Shown: positions 34,051-42,790 of the stretch, piece after piece
How positions within the stretch are numbered: position 1 is the stretch's first letter
How the letters are laid out: each line of letters begins with the position of its first letter
Assembly (NCBI GenBank): GCA_021851715.1
Contig: JAJZCR010000024.1
Coordinates: 1-48,064, forward strand
Source of the DNA: Planctomycetota bacterium
GTDB lineage: Bacteria > Planctomycetota > Phycisphaerae > WQYP01
Length of the DNA stretch: 48,064 nt
Direction of reading: 5' to 3'
Made by a program: the position numbers and the translations under genes
Notes under the pieces: model-generated
The model's input: only the letters and a program-made list of their open reading frames with translations
Databases searched by the model: none
What the model was told of the DNA's origin: nothing

Positions 34051-34674
34051 ATGAACAAAATAACACAGTCCCTGATGGCAGCAATTCTGGCTGGAGCGGC
34101 GGCATTATCAGCCGGGGTAGGAATGGCGAGTACGGTGCCAGCGAGCGCAGGAGTTAAAATTGCCGTCGTGAATATCATCAAGCTTTCGGACCGGCTGGAG
34201 GAGAAAACCGCCCAAACGGACAAACTCCAAAAGATGCTGGCGAATTTCAAAGCCGAGCAGGCCAAAAGGCAGCAGGTGCTCAAGAAGTTGGCCGAGCCGC
34301 TCAACCCCCAAAGCACCATCGCCCTGAAACCTGGCACGCCGGAATACAAGGCCCAGGAAAAAAAATGGGAAAAAGCCACAGTGGCCTATCGCGTATTTAT
34401 TGACTTCACACAACTAAGAATTCGCTCTGAACATGCCCTGCTGGTGGAAAAACTTTATCACGACATCACCACGGCGATCAAAGCTTATGCCAAGGCTCAT
34501 GGTATTGGACTGGTGTTACAGCAGGAACCTATGGACACGTCGGTGGCCACGGACAAAGCGCTGATGGTTGAAATTCGTTCGCGCAAGGTGTTGTACGCTT
34601 CCCATGAGATCAATATCACCGATCAACTGCTGCGGATCATGAATCGGCAATGGGAAAAAACCCACGGGCAATAA
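34051..34674 (+). CDS. skp: Periplasmic chaperone Skp/OmpH
   Basis: 207 residues. A signal peptide spans about 1-26 (MNKITQSLMAAILAGAAALS then an Ala-rich cleavage region). The mature part starts with KIAVVNIIKLSDRLEEKTAQ, as in OmpH proteins, then a long helical coiled-coil stretch (about 60-140) and a closing helix. Skp holds unfolded outer-membrane proteins. GGAG lies 9 bases upstream. It sits between bamA (169 bases upstream) and lpxD, the usual order. Confidence 0.9.
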   Translation: MNKITQSLMAAILAGAAALSAGVGMASTVPASAGVKIAVVNIIKLSDRLEEKTAQTDKLQKMLANFKAEQAKRQQVLKKLAEPLNPQSTIALKPGTPEYKAQEKKWEKATVAYRVFIDFTQLRIRSEHALLVEKLYHDITTAIKAYAKAHGIGLVLQQEPMDTSVATDKALMVEIRSRKVLYASHEINITDQLLRIMNRQWEKTHGQ

Positions 34675-34736
34675 CCAGCCGCAGGATCAGTCATGCGGAT
34701 GCAAGCGAAAAATGTTCCCGGCGGGAGGTTTATCTG

Positions 34737-35789
34737 ATGGCTTTTTCAGCTGCAACTGCGGCAAATTGGTGTCGGGGAACGGTGCAGGGTGATGGGGCAC
34801 GAATGTTCCAGAGCATGGAAGCATTCGATCGGGCCCAAGCCGGGCATTTGACCTTTATAGGCATACCGGAACTGGCCAAAAACATGCTCGGTTGTCCCGC
34901 GGGCGGCGCGATCTGCAGCCGGGGTTTGCCGGTAAAAGCACGACCGGATCAGGTGTTGATCTGGGTGGAAAACGCCGATCTGGCAGTAGCCGAAGTGCTG
35001 GATAAGCTGGCGATAAAACCGGCTTTGCCGCCGGTGGGCGTGCATCCGACGGCCATCGTTGACCCTGCGGCACATCTGGGAAAAGATGTGCGAATCGGAC
35101 CTCTGACCGTCATTGAAGCCGGGGCCAAACTGGGTGATCGCACCGTGGTCATGGCGCAAGGCTTTGTCGGTCAAAACAGTGAATTAGGCGCAGACTGCTT
35201 TTTATGGCCGCAGGCGGTGGTGCGGGAGCGCTGTGTTCTGGGGCAGCGGGTGATATTGCATTCAGGTTGCGTGATTGGTGCGGATGGCTTCGGTTATCGC
35301 CTGTCCGCCGGGCGCTATGTGAAAATTCCCCACATCGGCGGCGTGTCCATTGGTGACGACTGTGAAATCGGTGCCAACGCCACGGTGGATCGGGGCAAAT
35401 TCGCCGACACGGTCATCGGCGCGGGCAGTAAACTGGATAATTCAGTACAAGTCGGCCATAATGTTGTCCTAGGTCGCCATACCATTTTGGTGTCCCATGT
35501 TGCGATCGGCGGTTCGGTGCGGAGTGGGGACTATCTGACAATGGGGGGTGGGTCGGTGATTGCCGATCATCTGACCTTGGGGCCGGGAGTAAGGGTGGCG
35601 GGATTTTCGGCCGTCACCGGCGACGCGGAGCCGCAAGCCCAATTGGTAGGCGCACCCGCCCGTACTGGGCGGGAGTATTTTTCGGAATTACGAGCTTTGC
35701 ATCGTTTGCCTCGATTGCCGGCAACGTTGCGTGACCTTGAACAACGGATAGCCGCTCTTGAATCCCTCACAAAAGACCATCATTCGTGA
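34737..35789 (+). CDS. lpxD: UDP-3-O-acylglucosamine N-acyltransferase
   Basis: 350 residues from the ATG at 34737, which has GGGAGG 8 bases upstream. It adds the N-linked acyl chain in lipid A synthesis. An N-terminal uridine-binding domain (about 1-100) precedes a left-handed beta helix of hexapeptide repeats with IGADGFGYRLSAGRYVKIPH, IGANATVDRGKFADTVIGAG and VGHNVVLGRHTILVSH, which holds the catalytic His. A short C-terminal helix ends the protein. The end overlaps the TTG start of lpxC by 32 bases. Confidence 0.95.
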   Translation: MAFSAATAANWCRGTVQGDGARMFQSMEAFDRAQAGHLTFIGIPELAKNMLGCPAGGAICSRGLPVKARPDQVLIWVENADLAVAEVLDKLAIKPALPPVGVHPTAIVDPAAHLGKDVRIGPLTVIEAGAKLGDRTVVMAQGFVGQNSELGADCFLWPQAVVRERCVLGQRVILHSGCVIGADGFGYRLSAGRYVKIPHIGGVSIGDDCEIGANATVDRGKFADTVIGAGSKLDNSVQVGHNVVLGRHTILVSHVAIGGSVRSGDYLTMGGGSVIADHLTLGPGVRVAGFSAVTGDAEPQAQLVGAPARTGREYFSELRALHRLPRLPATLRDLEQRIAALESLTKDHHS

Positions 35790-37065
35790 AGTCAGCGTAT
35801 CTGGACGGGGACTTTTCACCAGCGAAGAGGTAACGGCGACGTTCCGGCCGGCCCCTCCCGGCCACGGCGTTGTGTTTGTGCGTACGGATTTAGGCCGGGC
35901 GGTGCGCATTCCGGCGTTGGTATCCAATATCACCAAACGGGCCCGCCGCAGCAGCTTGCGCAACGGGGCCGATTCCATTGAGACCATAGAACACTGCATG
36001 TCCGCACTTCACGGGCTGGGAATTGATAACATCATTGTTGAAGTCAGCGGCGGGGAAATGCCAGGTCTGGACGGATCTTCAATCCTGTATGTCAAGGCGC
36101 TGCAGGAAGCCGGGATGGTCGAACAACCGGCGGAAAAGCAGTTTCTGCGAATCAGCGAACCCATCGAGGTTCGCGATGGAACTTCAACACTCATCGCCGC
36201 CCCGCCGGATGGCGATGAATTTCAGATTCTCTACAACTTGGATTATGGCACGCAGGGACCGATCGGCCGGCAGCTTTTTTCCTATAGCCTGGGGGATGAC
36301 TATACCTCCATACTTGCCCCGGCCCGCACCTTTGTGCTGAAGCAGGAGGCCGAGGCTCTGCGTCAGCGTGGCCTGGGATTGCATCTGAAGCCGGCGGATG
36401 TGCTGGTGCTGGATTCCACCGGGCCGATTGATACCGAATGGCGATTTGCGGATGAATGTGTGCGCCACAAGGTACTGGACCTGCTGGGAGATCTTTATCT
36501 GCTGGGCTGTAGTATCCGGGGCAAGGTGATTGCCTATCGGTCCGGTCATGCGCTCAATCACATGCTGGTGCGGCGTCTGCTGTCCATGCTCGATGCCCAG
36601 CGAAATAAGGCCATGAGCCTGACGGATCCGGTCATGGATGTTCGGGCCATTGCCAAGGTGCTGCCGCATCGCTATCCGATGTTGCTGGTAGACCGGGTGA
36701 TTGAAATTGACGCTGATCGGCGGGCGGTGGGCATTAAAAATGTCAGCATCAATGAGCAGTTTTTTCAGGGGCATTATCCGGGCACGCCGGTCATGCCTGG
36801 CGTACTCATTGTCGAAGCCATGGCCCAGCTCTCCGGCCTGCTTTTATCACGCAAGCTTGAGCACACGGGCAAACTGGCACTGCTGCTGTCGATGGATAAA
36901 GTGAAACTGCGGCGGCCGGTGGTGCCCGGTGACCAACTGGTCTTGGAAGCCCAAACCATTCGCGTCAAGGCACGCACTGGTCATGTGCGCTGCCGCGCGA
37001 TGGTGGGAGATCAACTGGCAGCGGAAGCCATCATTAAATTCATGCTGGTGGACGACGAAGCATAA
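35758..37065 (+). CDS. lpxC-fabZ: LpxC-FabZ fusion: lipid A deacetylase plus 3-hydroxyacyl-ACP dehydratase
   Basis: 435 residues. Residues 1-280 are LpxC, the zinc deacetylase that commits UDP-acyl-GlcNAc to lipid A: ligands His79 (IETIEHCMSALHG), His237 and Asp241 (DECVRHKVLDLLGD), and general acid His264 (YRSGHALNHML). Residues 290-435 are FabZ: HRYPMLLVDRV and the hot-dog active site FFQGHYPGTPVMPGVLIVEA (His339, Glu353). The fusion would link fatty-acid dehydration with lipid A supply. The start is TTG with only a weak ribosome site, inside the end of lpxD. Confidence 0.96.
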   Translation: MNPSQKTIIREVSVSGRGLFTSEEVTATFRPAPPGHGVVFVRTDLGRAVRIPALVSNITKRARRSSLRNGADSIETIEHCMSALHGLGIDNIIVEVSGGEMPGLDGSSILYVKALQEAGMVEQPAEKQFLRISEPIEVRDGTSTLIAAPPDGDEFQILYNLDYGTQGPIGRQLFSYSLGDDYTSILAPARTFVLKQEAEALRQRGLGLHLKPADVLVLDSTGPIDTEWRFADECVRHKVLDLLGDLYLLGCSIRGKVIAYRSGHALNHMLVRRLLSMLDAQRNKAMSLTDPVMDVRAIAKVLPHRYPMLLVDRVIEIDADRRAVGIKNVSINEQFFQGHYPGTPVMPGVLIVEAMAQLSGLLLSRKLEHTGKLALLLSMDKVKLRRPVVPGDQLVLEAQTIRVKARTGHVRCRAMVGDQLAAEAIIKFMLVDDEA

Positions 37066-37169
37066 ACTGTAAAAAAGGCGGCCGCTCACGCCGGTACGGT
37101 CGGCCATGGTGAAAAGCCCGACCGGCCACTGCTGACGCGTTTGTAATTTTCACAAAGCAGCGAGGAAAA

Positions 37170-38000
37170 ATGGCACAGATTCATCCCATGGCGGTAGTGG
37201 ATAAACAGGCGGAACTGGCGGCCGATGTGGTGGTGGGACCTTTTGCCTACATCGGGCCGCACGTTCAATTGGGTGCGGGATGCGTGGTGGATCATCATGC
37301 GTCCATCGAGGGACATACGAAAGCCGGAAAGGGAAATCATTTTTTCCCGTATTGCCAAGTGGGTACGATTTCGCAGGATCTGAAGTATCGTGGCGGACCA
37401 TGCCAGGTGGTGATTGGCGATTCCAATGACATCCGCGAGCATGTGACGATTCATATCGGCACGGAAGACGGCGGCGGCCTCACCCAGGTCGGCAGCCACA
37501 ACCTGTTGATGATCGGCATGCACGTTGCACATGATTGTATCATCGGGGATTACTGCCAACTGGCTAATCAGGTGTTGCTGGCGGGCCACATTGTCGTGGA
37601 AGACCGGGCTGTGGTGGCGGGAGGCGTCGCCATTCATCATTTTGTCACCGTTGGGAGAAACTCGTTCGTCGGTGGAACCTCGGGCGTGGTGCATGATGTG
37701 CCCCCGTTCATGGTGGTGAATGGCCATCCGGCGGAAGTCTGCGGATTTAACCGCACGGGCCTCAAACGCAGCGGTTTCAGCGACGCATGTGTGGAAGCAA
37801 TTCGCCATTCCTATCGACTGCTCTTCAAGAAAGGTTCACCGGTGGCCCTGGCCCTGAAAGAGCTTGAGGGCCTTTATCCGGATGTACCCGAGGTGATGGA
37901 ATTGGTGGCATTTATCCGGCGATCCAGCAGCGGAAAATTCGGGCGTTACCGGGAATCCTTGCGCGAGAAAGCCTCCATGGATTCCCAGGATTCGACGTAA
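37170..38000 (+). CDS. lpxA: Acyl-ACP--UDP-N-acetylglucosamine O-acyltransferase
   Basis: 276 residues, normal length. First step of lipid A synthesis. The beta-helix hexapeptides run from IHPMAVVDKQAELAADVVVG to about residue 190. The catalytic His121 is in LLMIGMHVAHDCIIGDYC, and the C-terminal helical part starts FNRTGLKRSGFS. GAGGA lies 5-9 bases upstream. It is followed after 11 bases by a Gfo/Idh dehydrogenase, so the acceptor could be a 3-amino analogue of UDP-GlcNAc, as in species with GnnA/GnnB. Confidence 0.95.
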   Translation: MAQIHPMAVVDKQAELAADVVVGPFAYIGPHVQLGAGCVVDHHASIEGHTKAGKGNHFFPYCQVGTISQDLKYRGGPCQVVIGDSNDIREHVTIHIGTEDGGGLTQVGSHNLLMIGMHVAHDCIIGDYCQLANQVLLAGHIVVEDRAVVAGGVAIHHFVTVGRNSFVGGTSGVVHDVPPFMVVNGHPAEVCGFNRTGLKRSGFSDACVEAIRHSYRLLFKKGSPVALALKELEGLYPDVPEVMELVAFIRRSSSGKFGRYRESLREKASMDSQDST

Positions 38001-38011
38001 GCTACGTGAGT

Positions 38012-39076
38012 ATGGACATGATCGATGGCGATAAACAGGCAGGCGACTTGAAAGTTGCGGTGGTCGGAGCGGGTCGCATGGGCCGTCACCATGCCCGCAA
38101 CTACCGCCAGATTCCACACTGCCGCCTGGTTGCCGTGGTGGATGGCGACCCGGCCCGCGCCCAGGCCGCGGCGCAGGAATTTGGCTGTCGTGCCTATGGA
38201 ACAGCAGCAGAACTGCTGGCTTCCCCGGAACGGCCGGATGCGGTGAGCATCGCCGTGCCGACAATTCATCATCGGTCGGTAGCGGAGGAATTTCTGGCCG
38301 GGGATGTGCATCTTCTGGTTGAAAAGCCGCTGGCCTCCACGCCGCAGGATGCCTGCGCCATCGTGGAACTGGCCCGGAACCGCGGCTGCGTGCTGCAAGT
38401 AGGCCATTCGGAACGCTTTAATCCGGTGGTTCGGGCGCTGAATTCCTATCAACTCCACCCGCAGTTTCTGGAGGTGCATCGTATCAGCCCGATGACATTT
38501 CGCAGCATTGATGTGGGAGTGGTGCTGGATATGATGATTCACGATATTGACATTGTGCATCACTTTGTCCGGTCGCCAGTGCAATCGGTGGCGGCGGTCG
38601 GAGTTTCGGTCATTGGCCGGTGTGAAGATGTAGCCAATGCGCGGTTGGTTTTTGCCAACGGTTGCGTCGCCAATCTCACCGCGTCGCGATTAGCCATGAA
38701 GACGGAGCGGAGGATGCGGCTGTTTAGTCCGGATGCTTACGTCAGTGTGGATTATCAAAAAAAGTCCGGCGTGGTCATTCAGCGCCGCGCCAATGCGACG
38801 GAACTGGAAAAAATTCGGGAAAAAGTTCTGACCGGCCAGGTTGCGGATCTTTCAGATCTGAATTATCCGGATCTGGTCAAATATGATCAGCTTGCGGTAG
38901 ATGACCGCGAGCCGCTGCGGGTGGAACTTGAATCGTTCCTGCATGCCATACGCAACGCCAGCACGCCAGAAGTAACCGGAGAGGATGGGTGCGTGGCGGT
39001 GGAGGTGGCCACACGAATCATGGAATCCATCGCGGATCATCAGCGCCATCTGCGCCCGGGGTCCACCTTCCCCTGA
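38012..39076 (+). CDS. Gfo/Idh/MocA-family dehydrogenase, possibly GnnA-like
   Basis: 354 residues from the ATG at 38012; a GTG at 38006 and an ATG at 38018 are alternatives. The N-terminal NAD-binding fold has VAVVGAGRMGRHHARNYR, followed by the family motif LLVEKPLAS with its Lys. The C-terminal sheet domain contains GVVLDMMIHDIDIVHH, where the His and Asp form the active site. The family makes or modifies nucleotide sugars and others. Position right after lpxA suggests UDP-GlcNAc 3-dehydrogenase (GnnA), the first step to 2,3-diamino lipid A; the partner aminotransferase gnnB is not in the window, so this is unproven. Confidence 0.75.
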   Translation: MDMIDGDKQAGDLKVAVVGAGRMGRHHARNYRQIPHCRLVAVVDGDPARAQAAAQEFGCRAYGTAAELLASPERPDAVSIAVPTIHHRSVAEEFLAGDVHLLVEKPLASTPQDACAIVELARNRGCVLQVGHSERFNPVVRALNSYQLHPQFLEVHRISPMTFRSIDVGVVLDMMIHDIDIVHHFVRSPVQSVAAVGVSVIGRCEDVANARLVFANGCVANLTASRLAMKTERRMRLFSPDAYVSVDYQKKSGVVIQRRANATELEKIREKVLTGQVADLSDLNYPDLVKYDQLAVDDREPLRVELESFLHAIRNASTPEVTGEDGCVAVEVATRIMESIADHQRHLRPGSTFP

Positions 39077-39084
39077 CACCGGCG

Positions 39085-40461
39085 TTATTTCATCCAGTAA
39101 AGGGCAACGGCCACCCGCGCGGTTTCCCTGATCATTTCGGCCACTGCAGTTCTTGAGGAATTGCTGTAAAGATGGCGGTAGTAGCGCCCCACAAGTTTGC
39201 GGTACAGGCGCAGGCGCAGGGTTTTGGCGATTCCCCGTTGCGCCACGGAAAATGGTATCACCCGGTGCGGCGTAACCTTGGTAACGCGAATGATTTCCAC
39301 CATATCCAGCCGCGGATTGCCCGGATTGGTGATCAGCACCGGCGGTGCCATGGTATGGGGCTTGAGGGAAAAAGCGATTTTTTCGATCTGGGCATTGGTC
39401 AAACTGCCGCGGTGCGTGTGCGGCCAATGGCCGCCGTTATCCGCTTGCGGGTCCACGGAATTATCTTCAGCCAAAAATGCGAAACTGGCACCATGACGCA
39501 GCCGCTCTTCCAGGTTCGCGCAATAAGCGAGGGCCTTGCGGCACGCCGCGGCAATCTGTGCCGGCGTTGGATGGGCAATGGGCTTAAGATGGTTGGGATC
39601 ATGAGGATCTCTCGGCCACTGGCGTATGACCGGATAGCTGATGGTGTACAAGTCAATGCTCGCGTGGCGCGTAAATTTGGACAGGTGGGTTTTGTAATAC
39701 CTGAGGATTTCCCGGCGTGTGACCACCATCTGCGGAAAGGTCAGATTATTCAGATATATCTGAATGGTGACCTGCCGCCTGAGATGATACAGTTTTTTAT
39801 CCAGGGTGGTACCCGCCAACTTCAGTTCGCGGTTGGCCAAAGCCACGGAACCCATATACTGGTTGAGAATCTTTTCACGCTTGGCCTGTATATAAATTTT
39901 TATTCGTTGCCGGTCATCCTTGGAAAGCTGGCGACGGGCGGCGTTGTATAGCAGCATATTGCCGATCTTAGTATGAATTTCCGCATAAATAGTTTCCAGG
40001 GCCCGTTGCCTGAAAAAGTTTTTCGTCCGGCTGGTGGCAGCCTCGTGCCGCAGCTCCGCAGCGATGGGGCGTATAATATCCTGCACAAAAAGCGGGTGAC
40101 CGTTGACGGTGCCCAAAAGAGCAGCCACCGACAAGGGATGTCCGGGTGAAACTTGCGCCGATAGCGGCACCGACTTCACCACCACCGCAGCGGGGTGACC
40201 GGGCAAAGGGCTAACGGATTGCGTGGCGGCGGACACCGTTGAGGAATGACCTGTGGTCCCCGCTGATCCGCCGCGCTGCGACGGCCTGGTCGTGGCATTC
40301 CTTGTTGTAGCAGTTACCGGCGGTGCCGACTTGGGAATAAATGCCTGCGTCGAGATAGTCGCCTTGTGTTGGGGATGGATCCATCCACAACCTACCGGTA
40401 ACATCAACATGAATCCCAATAGTCCGAATCGAATTGAGCTCATTGCTTGTTTCACGTTCAC
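39085..40461 (-). CDS. SurA/PpiC-like peptidylprolyl isomerase lipoprotein
   Basis: 458 residues from a GTG at 40461 (an ATG at 40443 is possible). The lipobox LPVGC with Cys25 marks a lipoprotein signal. A Ser/Thr/Pro-rich linker (about 45-110) is followed by a SurA N-like helical domain with FVQDIIRPIAAEL, then a parvulin-like PPIC stretch (about 255-385) with FAFLAEDNSVDPQADNGGHW and IEKIAFSLKP. SurA-type proteins chaperone outer-membrane proteins. It faces the Bam/Lpx block convergently, consistent with that role, and is divergent from ribF. Confidence 0.75.
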   Translation of the reverse strand: MNVKQAMSSIRFGLLGFMLMLPVGCGWIHPQHKATISTQAFIPKSAPPVTATTRNATTRPSQRGGSAGTTGHSSTVSAATQSVSPLPGHPAAVVVKSVPLSAQVSPGHPLSVAALLGTVNGHPLFVQDIIRPIAAELRHEAATSRTKNFFRQRALETIYAEIHTKIGNMLLYNAARRQLSKDDRQRIKIYIQAKREKILNQYMGSVALANRELKLAGTTLDKKLYHLRRQVTIQIYLNNLTFPQMVVTRREILRYYKTHLSKFTRHASIDLYTISYPVIRQWPRDPHDPNHLKPIAHPTPAQIAAACRKALAYCANLEERLRHGASFAFLAEDNSVDPQADNGGHWPHTHRGSLTNAQIEKIAFSLKPHTMAPPVLITNPGNPRLDMVEIIRVTKVTPHRVIPFSVAQRGIAKTLRLRLYRKLVGRYYRHLYSNSSRTAVAEMIRETARVAVALYWMK

Positions 40462-40607
40462 CTGAATCTCATGGGTGTTCCGGCAGTTTCAACGCCCCGC
40501 CGTTTTGCTGGGCATATTGGAACACAAAACTCTCCCAAATACAAAGCGCAAGGCCGGCAACTCCCCGGTCCAAAGAGAGCATGGCTGGTCATTTTTCAGG
40601 CTTTTTG

Positions 40608-40613
40608 TATACT
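40608..40613 (+). promoter_or_regulatory. -10 box for ribF, possibly leaderless
   Basis: TATACT ends 7 bases before the ribF ATG, so transcription would begin at or next to the start codon. TGGTCA at 40586-40591 is a fair -35 at 16-base spacing. No ribosome site precedes the ATG, which fits a leaderless mRNA. Confidence 0.45.
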
Positions 40614-40620
40614 TTTTGCC

Positions 40621-41652
40621 ATGTCCGTTGTGTGCGATCTTGAAAGCTTCCCCCCGGCTGCCCGCGGCGGCGTACTCTGTATCGGTAATTTTGACGGCGT
40701 GCATCGCGGGCACGCCCGCATGTTAACCTGCGGCCGAACGCTGGCCACCCAGTGCGGCCGGCCATTTGTCATGATGACTTTTGCGGTTCATCCACTGTCC
40801 ATTCTTACACCCCAAGCGGCCCCTACTCCCTTGATGACTCTGACCCAGCGGATGGAACTGCTGCACAGCTTTTCTCCGGATGCTATCATTTTGCTCCAGC
40901 CAGACCCGCAATTTCTCGCCATGGCTGCTGAAACATTCCTGCACGAGGTGGTTGTGTCCACCATTGGGGCCAAGCATATGGTGGAAGGCCCCAGCTTTAC
41001 TTTTGGCTGCGGAGCCGCGGGCGACGTTGCCATGTTGGAAAAACAATATACCTCGCATGGCTTCGACCTCACGGTGGTGCCCACAGTGGCAACCACGTTG
41101 GCCGATCTTACCGAGGTAACCATCAGCAGTTCGCTGTGCCGCTGGCTGATAACGCATGGTCGCGTGCAGGATGCCGCCCAACTGCTTGGTCGCCCGTATA
41201 CTCTGCGTTCTTTGGTGGTACACGGCCATGGCCGTGGAAAAAAAATGGGTTATCCCACGGTGAATCTGGAGGTGCAACAATTGGTTCCGGCGCAAGGTGT
41301 TTACGCCGGAAGGGCGCTGGTGGCCGGTTGCTGGTACCCGGCGGCCATCTCCGTAGGCACCAATTCCACTTTTGGTCAGCACCAGGTTTCGGTGGAGGCA
41401 TTTCTCCTGGACTTTTCCGGTGATATTTATGATACCTCCATCGACTTGGCATTCGATCATTGGATTCGGGATCAACAATCGTTCGCCGGCATGGAGCCGC
41501 TCCAGCGCCGCATTACTCTGGATGTGCAGACCGTCCGCCATGTGCACGAAAAGTTCCAGCCGATCGAAGCAAAATCCGATGTGAACCACATGTCACCGGC
41601 CCAAGCCGCTCCGGCATCAGCGGCAATACTCTGCCAGGGGCCACAATCATGA
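40621..41652 (+). CDS. ribF: Bifunctional riboflavin kinase/FAD synthetase
   Basis: 343 residues from the ATG at 40621. It makes FMN and FAD. The N-terminal nucleotidyltransferase has CIGNFDGVHRGHARM (G-FDG-H-GH). The C-terminal flavokinase has HGHGRGKKMGYPTVNLE, with the PTxN motif, then VYAGRA and VSVEAFLLDFSGDIYDTSID holding the catalytic Glu. A 58-residue upstream extension is open but unlike RibF. The gene ends in the ATGA that starts nrnA. It faces away from the SurA-like gene. Confidence 0.94.
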   Translation: MSVVCDLESFPPAARGGVLCIGNFDGVHRGHARMLTCGRTLATQCGRPFVMMTFAVHPLSILTPQAAPTPLMTLTQRMELLHSFSPDAIILLQPDPQFLAMAAETFLHEVVVSTIGAKHMVEGPSFTFGCGAAGDVAMLEKQYTSHGFDLTVVPTVATTLADLTEVTISSSLCRWLITHGRVQDAAQLLGRPYTLRSLVVHGHGRGKKMGYPTVNLEVQQLVPAQGVYAGRALVAGCWYPAAISVGTNSTFGQHQVSVEAFLLDFSGDIYDTSIDLAFDHWIRDQQSFAGMEPLQRRITLDVQTVRHVHEKFQPIEAKSDVNHMSPAQAAPASAAILCQGPQS

Positions 41653-42695
41653 CCTGCGAATTCCGTTCCCCGGCCGCAATTCAGGCTGATTTGAGAGCGC
41701 TGGCCGACCGCCTGAAGCTTGCCAAAACCGTGGCTGTCTTTACGCACATGCGTCCCGATCCGGATGCTATTGGCTCGCAGGTGGCTGCCGGGCTGGCTCT
41801 GCGCAGACTTGGCATCAGGCCCACTCTGGTAGATCTTTCGCCTGTTCCGCCGATGCTGAATTTTTTATACCCCGACCAGCAGGCCTTTGAACGTATCTCG
41901 CTGACTGCGGAAAAGTCACAATTTCCGCCACGAGAATTTGATCTTCTCCTGATCCTCGATACCTGTACTAAGGCCCAGCTTGAACGGGCGTGGCCGTATC
42001 TGGAAGGGCGAGATGACAAAATCCTGGTGCTGGACCATCATCGCACACGCGATGCCATTGGCAGCCTCATTGTGGCGGATGTCTCGGCTGCGGCATGCAC
42101 AGAATTGGTGGCTGATCTGGTTGATGCTCTGGGGGTCGGCCTGACCCAGGATATAAGCACCGCGCTGCTGGCGGGGCTGGCCGCTGATACCGGATGGTTT
42201 CGCTTTGACAGTGTCACCCCGCGGTCCTACGCATTGGCGGCGAGGCTGGTAGCGGCCGGCGCAGCACCATCGCGAATTTACCAGAACCTTTCACAGCAGG
42301 AATCCATGGCGAAACTGGCATTGATTCAGCACGCCCTGACCAATCTGACCTGGCTGGCCAAGGGGCGCATTGCCCTGATGGAACTTTCTCAGGCGGATTT
42401 TGCCAATACCGGCGCTGCGTCATTCGAAACCGATGGGCTTACGGACTACCCCATGATGGTTTCAACAACCATGATTGTCGCTTTGCTAAGTGAAGCACCG
42501 GATGGCATCATTCGGGTTAACCTGCGCAGTAAGCACACGATTGATGTCAGTATGATTGCCGCCGGCTTTGGTGGTGGTGGACACATGCGCGCTGCTGGTT
42601 GCCGCCTGTCTGGCCCGTTGCCCGCCGCTCGTGAAGCGCTCTCAGCCAAACTGCTGGAGGCCCTGAACCAAACTCCCACCCAGGTTGCACCATAA
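41649..42695 (+). CDS. nrnA: DHH-family oligoribonuclease/pAp phosphatase (NrnA-like)
   Basis: 348 residues. Enzymes of this family degrade very short RNA oligomers and often pAp. The DHH domain has the metal motifs HMRPDPDAIGSQ, LILDTC, VLDHHRT and GLAADTGWF. The C-terminal DHHA1 domain ends with GFGGGGHMRAAGCRLSG. The start overlaps the ribF stop by 4 bases (ATGA), so they are coupled. In many bacteria nrnA instead lies next to rbfA; here they are far apart. Confidence 0.92.
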   Translation: MTCEFRSPAAIQADLRALADRLKLAKTVAVFTHMRPDPDAIGSQVAAGLALRRLGIRPTLVDLSPVPPMLNFLYPDQQAFERISLTAEKSQFPPREFDLLLILDTCTKAQLERAWPYLEGRDDKILVLDHHRTRDAIGSLIVADVSAAACTELVADLVDALGVGLTQDISTALLAGLAADTGWFRFDSVTPRSYALAARLVAAGAAPSRIYQNLSQQESMAKLALIQHALTNLTWLAKGRIALMELSQADFANTGAASFETDGLTDYPMMVSTTMIVALLSEAPDGIIRVNLRSKHTIDVSMIAAGFGGGGHMRAAGCRLSGPLPAAREALSAKLLEALNQTPTQVAP

Positions 42696-42790
42696 ACCTG
42701 AATAACGATGATTCGACCCATCCGTCACACACATCGCGTGGCGAACTGGACCAGCCGGCTGCAACGCTACCGTTACCGCCGCAATCTAAG

